A stretch of 6,536 nucleotides of DNA from Candidatus Hydrogenedentes bacterium CG07_land_8_20_14_0_80_42_17. GTDB lineage: Bacteria > UBA8481. The stretch lies in NCBI GenBank assembly GCA_002780065.1, contig PEWQ01000105.1, positions 1 through 6,536 of the forward strand. The letters are read 5' to 3'. Each line of letters starts with the position of its first letter. The first letter of the stretch is position 1. Below the pieces are notes generated by a model, which saw nothing but the letters and a program-made list of their open reading frames with translations, ran no database searches and was not told the origin of the DNA. Positions 1 to 5,535 of this stretch are shown here, piece by piece. Both the position numbers and the translations under genes were made by a program.

Positions 1-1115
1 TCGACATATCCTTTAGCCATTTGTTCGAGTGAATAATCTCTAAAGATTTTTTCGCGTAATTTTGTTGCCCGACGAACAGCTTCTGCTTTATCTGTGAGCG
101 CCACAAAAATTGCTTCAGCTAATGCTTTAGGATCGTCAGGTTCGACCAACCAACCGTCTTTTCCTTCTTCAATCATTTCTGCAATGCCTCCGACATTTGA
201 GGCAACAACCGGCAATCTCATTGCTCCGCACTCCAATAAGACAAACGGATTGCCGCCTTCCCATCTCGAAGGTAAAACTGCAATATCTATTCGGCTCAAA
301 AAATCAGGCACGTTTTTAATTTCGTCGCAAAAATTAACTCTGTCTGCAACTCCGAGTTCATTAGCCAAAGTTTTATACTCATCCAGTAATTCTCCCGGTC
401 CGCCAATGTCCAATTCGATATCAGTATTTTTTTTCTGCAAAATTGCAAATGCTCTAATCAGAACATCCTGACCTTTTTGACGTGAAAGTCTTCCAAGAAC
501 TCCGATAATATTTTTTTTCTCAGCATCAATATTTGTTCTTGTTGATTCATAACGATTACAGTCAATTCCATTCGGCACAACTTTTAGAACGGAAGAATTA
601 GCTCCACGCCGAACTGCCTCATCGATAATCGGTCTAGTCGGCGAAATAATTCTGTCGGCTGTTTTCAACGCTTTAGCTTCTTCCTCTCTGAACCACATAA
701 ATTCAGAAGTGCCTTCAATCAATCGACCTTTTCGCAGTTCATCATCGGAGCGGAAGGCATGAATGGTAAGAATCACCGGAATTTTTCTTTTCGGAATTGA
801 GGTAAACTCAAGCGGTCCTTGCGCAAATATTCCGTCGTAACTTGAAATATCCAATTTCAATAAGATGTCTGATATTAAATCTCGCCTGAGGTTAAACATC
901 TCTTTTATTCCTGAATTGCTTCCACCTTTTCGATATGCTCTAGCGACTTTCTCGCGATATAAAATCTTTTGCTCTTCAGATACGTCTGAAAAAGAAACAA
1001 TATCCATACTATGACCGATTCGCTTCATTCCTTCCTCAAGTGATCTGATATGGACCGAAACACCATCAGAAATCAATGCACGAGTGTCTAGCAAATGAAC
1101 GCAGAGAAATTTCAT
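1..1115 (-). CDS. GT4-family glycosyltransferase, C-terminus cut by window edge
   Basis: Probable retaining glycosyltransferase that moves a sugar from a nucleotide donor onto a glycan or lipid acceptor at the cytoplasmic face of the membrane. The frame is open for 371 codons from an ATG to the window edge, with no stop reached. Residues 1-180 look like the acceptor-side Rossmann domain (SDGVSVHIRSLEEGM near 16-30, LTIHAF near 117-121). PNGID at 181-185 leads into the donor domain, with GVLGRLSRQKGQDVLIRAF at 205-223 and PSRWEGGNPFVLLE at 282-295, then LPVVASNVGGIAEMI at 301-315. This order is typical of GT4. The two glutamates, E286 and E295, are 8 residues apart instead of the usual 7. The ATG overlaps the stop of the preceding gene by one base (TAATG), and GAGAAA lies about 9 bases upstream, so coupling is likely. 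Family length is usually 370-400 residues, so only a short tail is missing. The donor and acceptor cannot be told from sequence. Confidence 0.93.
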   Translation of the reverse strand, partial: MKFLCVHLLDTRALISDGVSVHIRSLEEGMKRIGHSMDIVSFSDVSEEQKILYREKVARAYRKGGSNSGIKEMFNLRRDLISDILLKLDISSYDGIFAQGPLEFTSIPKRKIPVILTIHAFRSDDELRKGRLIEGTSEFMWFREEEAKALKTADRIISPTRPIIDEAVRRGANSSVLKVVPNGIDCNRYESTRTNIDAEKKNIIGVLGRLSRQKGQDVLIRAFAILQKKNTDIELDIGGPGELLDEYKTLANELGVADRVNFCDEIKNVPDFLSRIDIAVLPSRWEGGNPFVLLECGAMRLPVVASNVGGIAEMIEEGKDGWLVEPDDPKALAEAIFVALTDKAEAVRRATKLREKIFRDYSLEQMAKGYV

Positions 1116-2461
1116 TATAGTTTTCTCAAAACATTAGTAGCTTTTCCGAAATAAAATGACTGTATCAGTAAGTATGCGCCGCGCCCCAGAACTAGAATCG
1201 GTAAAAATATTTCAGGGTCGCCGAGAAGAGTCAAAATTGCCAGCAGAAAAAGCATTACATCTCGACTGATGCACCGCGCAAATTGAGGCAGAAGTGTCTT
1301 TGCCGGTTTCCATGTTTCTCCAAGAATTAAGCCGAGAGCAGTCAAGGAATCTCCCGCACCCACATAAAGAATATTTGTCAATAGAGCTCCGAATGTCCAA
1401 ATCCATTCTCCAGTCCCATACGCTATTCCAAGAAAAATAGAATACTCGCCAAGCATATCGCCGTGCCGATCGAGCCATGCTCCAAGATAGGAGGTTTTGA
1501 ACTTGAGTCGCGCAATTTCACCATCTATTCCATCGACAACCGAATGGAGATGAACAAATATTCCTCCAAGAATAAAATGTTTGGTTCCAATCAATAACGC
1601 AGCTGAAACGCCGAATAATACCGCAAGAAGCGTTCCTGCATTTGGAGAAAAATTAATTCTCGCCAGCCTTCGAGTAAAAAAAAGAGAAACTGGCCGATTG
1701 AAAAGCCGAGATACCGGGCCGTCTCGACCTTTGACCAGTTGAGAAAGCAAAAAATTTTCAGCATAAGGAATCATCTCTGGAGTATCAACATCAACCCACT
1801 CAGCATTGTCAATAATTAAGGCGTTCATTACTCCTCTCTCTGACAAAATTTTTATTGCACCGGAAATAGAAGTGTCTCCTCGTGATTCAGACTCTCGAAG
1901 CGCAGAAAAAATTCCTTGAGTCATCTTGAAACAGCCCATATCGACTGAATCAAATTCATTTAAAGTTTTTCCGATTTTTTTTATCTTGAGACAACTCTCT
2001 TCAGTAACCGTCACTACTTTTGTCGCATCATCGAGATCCGGGATTTCATTAATTCGAGTATCAACCGCGAGCACAGCTCCACCAACAGGAACATGGAAGT
2101 CAATCAAACTCGAAATAACTGTCGGCGGCGCAAGGTGGTCCGACATCAAAACCAAAAAGTCTTCATCTTTTACAATTTCCTCTGCAGAAAGAATCGAAAG
2201 ACCGTTTGATTCTTCAAATCTCTTATTGAAGATAATTTCAATATTCTTTTTAATATTATCAGGAAGCCGTTGAAGTTCTTTTTGAATCTCTTCAGCGCGA
2301 TAGCCTAGAACAACGACAACTTTATTAGCTCCTCCTAATAACGCATTTCGTATCACTCGCACAAGCAAAGGAACTCCAAGAATAGGAGTCAATGGTTTAG
2401 GAAGAGTTTCAGTTGTAGATAATCTTGTTCCTTTTCCCGCCGCAACAATTACAGCTTTCAT
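1115..2461 (-). CDS. Fused sugar/polyol-phosphate cytidylyltransferase and CDP-alcohol phosphotransferase (IPCT/DIPPS-like)
   Basis: Two-domain enzyme of 448 residues. Residues 1-240 form a nucleotidyltransferase fold: AAGKGTRL at 7-14 and PKP at 21-23 bind the NTP, and SDH at 107-109 and VDVD at 223-226 give metal-ligand aspartates. Residues 250-448 form a membrane CDP-alcohol phosphotransferase with the complete D-x2-DG-x2-AR-x8-G-x3-D-x3-D signature (D310, D313-G314, A317-R318, G327, D331, D335) and several hydrophobic helices. This order is known from the bifunctional CTP:inositol-1-phosphate cytidylyltransferase/di-myo-inositol-phosphate-phosphate synthase of Archaeoglobus and Thermotoga. 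By analogy the first domain makes a CDP-polyol and the second transfers the phosphopolyol to an alcohol. The inositol substrate is an inference: no inositol-phosphate synthase is visible, and another polyol or a lipid headgroup is possible. The start shares ATGA with the upstream gene, and GAGAAG lies 8 bases before it. Confidence 0.9.
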   Translation of the reverse strand: MKAVIVAAGKGTRLSTTETLPKPLTPILGVPLLVRVIRNALLGGANKVVVVLGYRAEEIQKELQRLPDNIKKNIEIIFNKRFEESNGLSILSAEEIVKDEDFLVLMSDHLAPPTVISSLIDFHVPVGGAVLAVDTRINEIPDLDDATKVVTVTEESCLKIKKIGKTLNEFDSVDMGCFKMTQGIFSALRESESRGDTSISGAIKILSERGVMNALIIDNAEWVDVDTPEMIPYAENFLLSQLVKGRDGPVSRLFNRPVSLFFTRRLARINFSPNAGTLLAVLFGVSAALLIGTKHFILGGIFVHLHSVVDGIDGEIARLKFKTSYLGAWLDRHGDMLGEYSIFLGIAYGTGEWIWTFGALLTNILYVGAGDSLTALGLILGETWKPAKTLLPQFARCISRDVMLFLLAILTLLGDPEIFLPILVLGRGAYLLIQSFYFGKATNVLRKL

Positions 2462-3129
2462 TGAGCAGTCTTCTCAGTAGCTATAATTTTTTCCCATAAC
2501 GAAATCCATTGTGGAAGTAAGATTGCCGGTAGAAAAATTATTATCCATAATCCGAACTCAATTTTGCCGACCAAACAAGAAATGATAAAAACAATATCGC
2601 ATAGTTCACGGCCCATTGCCCAATAATGCGAAGTAGAAAAGAACGCAGAATTCAATTTGATTACAGATTCAGGAGAATTAATTCGACGAATGGCAGGAAT
2701 TTCTACAACCAAAGATATTGCCGAATATGAAAATATATTTGCAAAGATAGCGGCGGTAAGCCCGAAAATCGGATGTTTTATTCCAAAACCTGCAGAAAGC
2801 AGAATTAATGCATCAAAGAAAATACGCAATAAATAAAAGCGCCTTGCCGCAAGAGAGTTCAATTTTGTGTTGAATTCTGATCCTCTTTCTCGAGAAAATA
2901 TTAAAACAATAAAATAAATAATCAACGTCGCAGAGGCTAATCTGCTCATTCCAAACGCTAAAAGAAATGCGGAGAGCAATCCCGAAGAAAAAGTGATAAT
3001 GCAAGCGTAATTGTAAGGTAATATTTTTCTATTTTTTGAAAAAGACTTCAAAATTATTGAGCCATTGTCAAATCTCTCTGCAACAATTTCTTCAATAGAT
3101 TTTTGAGAGCCTATAATTTCATTTTTCAT
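2458..3129 (-). CDS. Six-helix membrane protein of unknown function, coupled to the CDP-alcohol enzyme
   Basis: Not recognised as a named family. From the ATG at 3129 it has 223 residues. A polar N-terminal stretch of about 38 residues is followed by about six hydrophobic segments (roughly 39-60, 65-79, 99-117, 119-143, 174-190, 191-209). The TTG six bases upstream at 3135 is possible but less likely than the ATG. The first membrane segment, starting LPYNYACIITFSSGLLSAF, resembles the N-terminal helix of CDP-alcohol phosphotransferases, and D106 sits where one of their catalytic aspartates might fall, but the rest of the DG-AR-G-D-D signature is absent. It could be a degenerate, non-catalytic relative or an unrelated membrane partner. 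Its stop overlaps the start of the fused CDP-alcohol enzyme (ATGA), so the two are probably made in fixed ratio and may act together. It is the first gene of the leftward operon. Confidence 0.8.
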   Translation of the reverse strand: MKNEIIGSQKSIEEIVAERFDNGSIILKSFSKNRKILPYNYACIITFSSGLLSAFLLAFGMSRLASATLIIYFIVLIFSRERGSEFNTKLNSLAARRFYLLRIFFDALILLSAGFGIKHPIFGLTAAIFANIFSYSAISLVVEIPAIRRINSPESVIKLNSAFFSTSHYWAMGRELCDIVFIISCLVGKIEFGLWIIIFLPAILLPQWISLWEKIIATEKTAQ

Positions 3130-3136
3130 ATTCAAG

Positions 3137-3164
3137 ATACTAACAAAGTTTAAAGCTTAAACAA
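3137..3164 (-). promoter_or_regulatory. Predicted promoter of the leftward glycan operon
   Basis: Reading the minus strand, TTGTTT (3164-3159) and TAGTAT (3142-3137) are 16 bases apart, a fair match to a sigma-70-type promoter. The -10 hexamer ends 7 bases before the ATG at 3129, so the transcript would begin at or next to the start codon. The -35 hexamer lies inside the left copy of the 26-bp repeat. This is a prediction from sequence only, in AT-rich DNA where such matches arise by chance. Confidence 0.4.
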
Positions 3165-3182
3165 TCATTCAGCTTCACTCAT
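3157..3182. repeat. Left copy of a perfect 26-bp direct repeat
   Basis: The 26 bases from 3157 to 3182 (beginning TTAAACAATC and ending TTCACTCAT) are identical, in the same orientation, to 4520-4545. The repeats lie just outside the two-gene toxin-antitoxin module. A perfect 26-base match is far beyond chance in a window of this size even with biased composition. Beyond the exact match the right-hand sides stay loosely alike (both AT-rich, with AAAT and TTTAT blocks), so an older, imperfect extension is possible but not shown. Confidence 0.93.
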
Positions 3183-3196
3183 TCATAAATAATTTA

Positions 3197-3721
3197 TTAT
3201 TTTATATCAATCGATATTGCGCCGCCGAGCGAAGAAACTAGCCTTTTTATCGTGATGAGAGAAACATTATCTCTGCCACTTTCCATTCGAGATATAAGTT
3301 GCTGGGATACTTTCATTTTTTCTGCGAGTTGTTTCTGAGTTAAACCTTTTTGTTTCCTTATCAACTTAATTTTATTTCCAACCGCCAAACATAATTCATC
3401 AATCGGTTTCGCATCTTTATTAACACCATTTATTTGAATATTTTTGTTTCGAAGTTTTTCTGCTATTTTCTCATAGATTGCCTGCCAAAACTCTATTCTA
3501 CGGTCGTTCCATTTATCTTTTCTCATCACCTTTTTTATCAAATGCCAATTACGACAGAAATTTATTGGAGTTATGTATTTAGTAAGAACTTCCTTTGGTG
3601 AATTTTCACGAGCTAGTAATACTGCAGAAAACTTTAGAAATTTTTTATCTTGAGGGTTTCTTAAAATTTTTTTTACTTCACATTTGCTGATTTTCATATC
3701 CCAAAGCCAATTGCTTTTCAT
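3197..3721 (-). CDS. XRE-family helix-turn-helix protein with novel-looking N-terminal domain, probable antitoxin/repressor
   Basis: A 174-residue protein. Residues about 112-170 are an XRE/Cro-type helix-turn-helix: IRKQKGLTQKQLAEKMKVSQ at 121-140 gives the first two helices, QLISRMESGRDNVS at 141-154 the recognition helix and following turn, and ITIKRLVSSLGG at 156-167 the closing helices. Residues 1-100 are charged, rich in Lys, Arg and Trp (NWLWDMK near the start, KWNDRRIEFWQAIYEKI at 70-86), and I cannot assign them to a named domain. They may bind the toxin. The ATG at 3721 shares ATGA with the toxin stop, which favours it over the in-frame ATG at 3697. No Shine-Dalgarno is evident, in keeping with coupled re-initiation. 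It likely neutralises the toxin and represses the module promoter through the paired dyad sites upstream of the toxin (inference). Confidence 0.85.
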   Translation of the reverse strand: MKSNWLWDMKISKCEVKKILRNPQDKKFLKFSAVLLARENSPKEVLTKYITPINFCRNWHLIKKVMRKDKWNDRRIEFWQAIYEKIAEKLRNKNIQINGVNKDAKPIDELCLAVGNKIKLIRKQKGLTQKQLAEKMKVSQQLISRMESGRDNVSLITIKRLVSSLGGAISIDIK

Positions 3722-4434
3722 ATAAAATCAATCTTATATTCAATTAAGTTGTCGATTTCTTTTTTAAAATGTTTTTCAATATTCTGATAGTCGATTCTTT
3801 TTTTTAGTTTCAAATCTTGTAAGCCTATTTTTATTTTCATTCTGTTATAAGTGCGATACCACAATATAAGATTTTCACAGACAACATTATCGCAATATTG
3901 TTCTGCAAAATCTGCGAGCCCAATGAATGTATTAGAAAGATAATACAAATCGCAAAAATCTTTTTCTTCCTGTCGCCCGCCTTGCCCTCTATTCCTCCCG
4001 GTATTGTCTTCTATTTGCCAATATCCTGCCACCGCATATATCTTTCTCAAATAGATATCTTCAAGCGACATCACATTCACACCGTCAATAATTCTCAAAG
4101 GTTTAATAAGTTTTATGTAATCCTCCACAAAATCTATTTTTAATTTGGTGTTTTTGCTTAGTGCGATAGAAAATACCATTATTTTTACCATATTTTTACT
4201 CATTTGTTGGTTTAATAACTCAATTGGTTTGTGCAAAGCTTCAGACAAACTTCTTACAATTCTTGTAATCTTTAATTTATTAAATTTATCCGTAAAGAAA
4301 TCCAGATCGTCTGAATCTCTATGCTGAAAATAGAAATTAGAAAGCGCCGTCCCTCCAGCTAAATAGAAATCGTCATTTTTATTTGCAAGAATCTTTAAAA
4401 CCTCTTCCTGATATATTCCTATTTTGCTTTTCAT
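3718..4434 (-). CDS. AbiEii/AbiGii-family nucleotidyltransferase toxin (DUF1814-like)
   Basis: A 238-residue protein with the layout of AbiEii/MenT-type toxins in the DNA polymerase beta-like nucleotidyltransferase fold. FYLAGGTALSNFYF at 23-36 holds the GGTAL substrate loop. RDSDDLDFF at 39-47 holds the D-x-D metal pair (D43, D45). KIDFVED at 99-105 gives a third acidic residue (D101), and LEDIYLRKIYA at 124-134 then GGRQEEKDFCDLYYL at 152-166 give the conserved Lys and Asp of the later motifs. Catalytic positions look intact. Relatives such as MenT3 transfer nucleotides to tRNA and stop translation; other family members act in phage abortive infection. The toxin comes first and the regulator second, unlike classical AbiE, where the antitoxin AbiEi comes first. 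The ATG lies 6 bases after a -10-like hexamer. A direct chemical target cannot be deduced. Confidence 0.9.
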   Translation of the reverse strand: MKSKIGIYQEEVLKILANKNDDFYLAGGTALSNFYFQHRDSDDLDFFTDKFNKLKITRIVRSLSEALHKPIELLNQQMSKNMVKIMVFSIALSKNTKLKIDFVEDYIKLIKPLRIIDGVNVMSLEDIYLRKIYAVAGYWQIEDNTGRNRGQGGRQEEKDFCDLYYLSNTFIGLADFAEQYCDNVVCENLILWYRTYNRMKIKIGLQDLKLKKRIDYQNIEKHFKKEIDNLIEYKIDFI

Positions 4435-4440
4435 ATCCAG

Positions 4441-4469
4441 ATTCTACAACATATAAATTGTTTTTTCAA
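4441..4469 (-). promoter_or_regulatory. Predicted promoter of the toxin-antitoxin module
   Basis: On the minus strand TTGAAA (4469-4464) and TAGAAT (4446-4441) are separated by exactly 17 bases, a good sigma-70-type match. The -10 ends 6 bases before the toxin ATG, implying a leaderless or nearly leaderless transcript. The spacer is almost entirely occupied by the proximal operator copy, so a protein bound there would block RNA polymerase. Confidence 0.6.
4446..4462. promoter_or_regulatory. Operator-like repeat, proximal copy
   Basis: ACAACATATAAATTGTT matches the distal copy at 15 of 17 positions. It keeps a partial dyad (ACAAC facing ATTGT, 4 of 5 pairs). It fills the -35/-10 spacer of the module promoter. 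It is the likely lower-affinity site of the module's own XRE protein (inference). Confidence 0.6.
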
Positions 4470-4472
4470 GTT

Positions 4473-4494
4473 ATAACAACATATAGGTTGTTAT
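4473..4494. promoter_or_regulatory. Operator-like palindrome, distal copy
   Basis: ATAACAAC (4473-4480) and GTTGTTAT (4487-4494) are perfect 8-bp inverted arms around a 6-base centre. The centre of this dyad is 30 bp from the centre of the proximal copy, about three helical turns, so two dimers would sit on the same DNA face. It lies just upstream of the module -35. This is the expected design for an autoregulated toxin-antitoxin operon with a dimeric XRE repressor. Confidence 0.65.
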
Positions 4495-4519
4495 TTTGTA
4501 TTGACTTCTAACTATTCTT

Positions 4520-4545
4520 TTAAACAATCATTCAGCTTCACTCAT
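4520..4545. repeat. Right copy of the perfect 26-bp direct repeat
   Basis: Identical to 3157-3182 in the same orientation. It lies upstream of the GT2 glycosyltransferase ATG and overlaps that gene's predicted -35. An in-frame TTG at 4501 would extend the GT2 reading frame through this repeat, but those added residues do not belong to the glycosyltransferase fold. Confidence 0.93.
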
Positions 4546-4566
4546 CAGCCAAAATTAGTTTATGAT
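4537..4566 (+). promoter_or_regulatory. Predicted promoter of the rightward glycan operon
   Basis: TTCACT (4537-4542) and TATGAT (4561-4566) are 18 bases apart. The -10 ends 6 bases before the ATG at 4573, the same short spacing seen at the toxin gene. The -35 lies inside the right repeat copy, while the -10 is in unique flanking sequence. The match is weak to moderate. Confidence 0.4.
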
Positions 4567-4572
4567 TTAGGT

Positions 4573-5535
4573 ATGTCTTCAACAAAATTCGATATCTCGA
4601 TATTCATAACTAACTGGAATGGTTATTCGCACGGTTATATTCAAGAAGCCTTTCCTAGCATAAGAAAAGCGGTCTCAAACTATTCAAAAGGAAGATGCGA
4701 GATAATCGTAGTTGATGATATAAGTTCCGATGAAAGCGCAGAATGGATCAAAAAAAATTATCCTGAATTTAAATTGCTGATACCAGAAAAAAATCTCGGC
4801 TATCAGGAAGCTTCAAACTTCGCAGTCAAAAATTGTAAATACGATATTCTTATTTCACTCAATAATGATATTAAGCTCGAAAAAAATGTCTTGAATAAAA
4901 TTGTCGAGCATTTCAACGACCCGCTTGTTTTTGCCGTCAGCACAAAGGTTTATCTATGGGATGAAAAGACGTATCTTGCCGGACACAGATACGCTGAAAT
5001 AAAGCACGGACTTTTTCTGCTTCATGACTCCGGTGATATAATATCCAATATTCGCATGACTCTCTTTGCGACTGGCGGCGCAGCAGCATTCAGAAAAGAG
5101 ATGTATCTTAAACTCGGAGGATTTCAGCGAATATTTCATCCGCTTTACTGGGAGGATATTGATCTCTGCTACCGCGCACTAAAACGCGACTGGAAGGTTT
5201 TGTATGATCCGAACTGCATCATGTATCACAAGCATCAGGCAACAATTAAGAAGATGTATGATCCAAAAAATCTAGGGCTGATAACCGCAAGAAACAGCTA
5301 CATTTTTTTCTGGAAAAATATTACTGATAAGAAATTTTTATTCGAGCATCTTATCTACACATTTATTTTTCACATCCGCGACCTTTTCAAAATGCGCTTC
5401 AGGTTCATAACTGCTACATTTATGGCATTATCACGGATTCGACAAATTTTGAAATTGCGTTTGGAAGAAAAGAGAGAGGGATTTCAGTTATCCGACAGAG
5501 AAGTTCTCGATATACTGAAGAAGGAGAAGATTTGA
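4573..5535 (+). CDS. GT2-family glycosyltransferase
   Basis: A 320-residue inverting glycosyltransferase with a GT-A fold, probably acting on the cytoplasmic face of the membrane to add a sugar to a glycan intermediate. DISIFITNWNG at 7-17 opens the fold, VVDDISSDES at 46-55 binds the nucleotide, and NLGYQEASNFAV at 74-85 and SLNNDI at 95-100 supply the donor and metal site (NND in place of a strict DXD, common in rhamnosyltransferase-like GT2). ATGGAAAFRKE at 166-176 and WEDIDLCYRA at 193-202 contain the acceptor-side ED pair (E194, D195). This is the usual motif order for the family. The C-terminal 60 residues are basic and partly hydrophobic, suggesting peripheral membrane contact. I chose the ATG at 4573 over the TTG at 4501 because the fold begins six residues after it and the extra residues would be encoded in the repeat and promoter. 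The specific sugar is unknown. Confidence 0.93.
   Translation: MSSTKFDISIFITNWNGYSHGYIQEAFPSIRKAVSNYSKGRCEIIVVDDISSDESAEWIKKNYPEFKLLIPEKNLGYQEASNFAVKNCKYDILISLNNDIKLEKNVLNKIVEHFNDPLVFAVSTKVYLWDEKTYLAGHRYAEIKHGLFLLHDSGDIISNIRMTLFATGGAAAFRKEMYLKLGGFQRIFHPLYWEDIDLCYRALKRDWKVLYDPNCIMYHKHQATIKKMYDPKNLGLITARNSYIFFWKNITDKKFLFEHLIYTFIFHIRDLFKMRFRFITATFMALSRIRQILKLRLEEKREGFQLSDREVLDILKKEKI
5521..5526 (+). promoter_or_regulatory. Strong ribosome binding site of the epimerase gene
   Basis: AAGGAG lies 9 bases before the epimerase ATG, inside the last codons of the GT2 gene. It shows that this organism does use Shine-Dalgarno pairing for internal genes, in contrast to the operon-leading genes here, which have none. 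Confidence 0.75.

Larger units (their letters stand above)
3157..4545. mobile_element. Putative inserted toxin-antitoxin island bounded by direct repeats
   Basis: The segment consists of two minus-strand genes (AbiEii-like toxin and XRE protein) and their operator region, bounded by the 26-bp direct repeats. It separates two divergent glycan operons. It encodes no transposase, integrase or recombinase, and no terminal inverted repeats are seen. Deleting one repeat copy plus the module (1,363 bp) would leave an ordinary 80-bp divergent intergenic region, with 27 bases on each side of the repeat up to each ATG. That symmetry supports insertion with duplication of the target, by recombination at a short site or helped by an enzyme encoded elsewhere. 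The mechanism is not visible here. Confidence 0.5.

Noticed and set aside
94-471. Plus-strand open frame of 125 codons
   Set aside because: It lies entirely antisense to the well-supported GT4 gene and encodes Ser/Pro-rich sequence with no domain features.
1926-2273. Plus-strand open frame of 115 codons
   Set aside because: It is antisense to the nucleotidyltransferase domain, whose motifs are intact. It is a shadow frame.
3188-3201. AT-only palindrome at the end of the XRE gene (AATAAT-TT-ATTATT), considered as a terminator
   Set aside because: The stem is six A:T pairs with a two-base centre, overlaps the stop codon and lacks a following T tract. It is too weak to call.
3174-3203. Plus-strand promoter-like pair in the left repeat copy (TTCACT, 18 bases, TATTTT)
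   Set aside because: It would only drive antisense RNA into the XRE gene. The match is expected by chance in AT-rich DNA and from the repeat's own -35.
3964-4011. G-rich patch in the toxin gene encoding a Gly/Arg/Gln-rich loop, considered as an inserted repeat
   Set aside because: The loop runs straight into the conserved KDF-x-DLY motif, and GGRQE-KDF is, as far as I recall, usual in this toxin subgroup. No second copy is seen in the window.
3898-4327. Two short plus-strand frames opposite the toxin gene
   Set aside because: They are antisense to the AbiEii toxin coding region, of biased composition, and have no ribosome site or recognisable motif.
4501-4572. TTG start at 4501 extending the GT2 protein by 24 residues
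   Set aside because: The extension would be encoded by the direct repeat and the predicted promoter. The GT2 fold starts just after the ATG at 4573.
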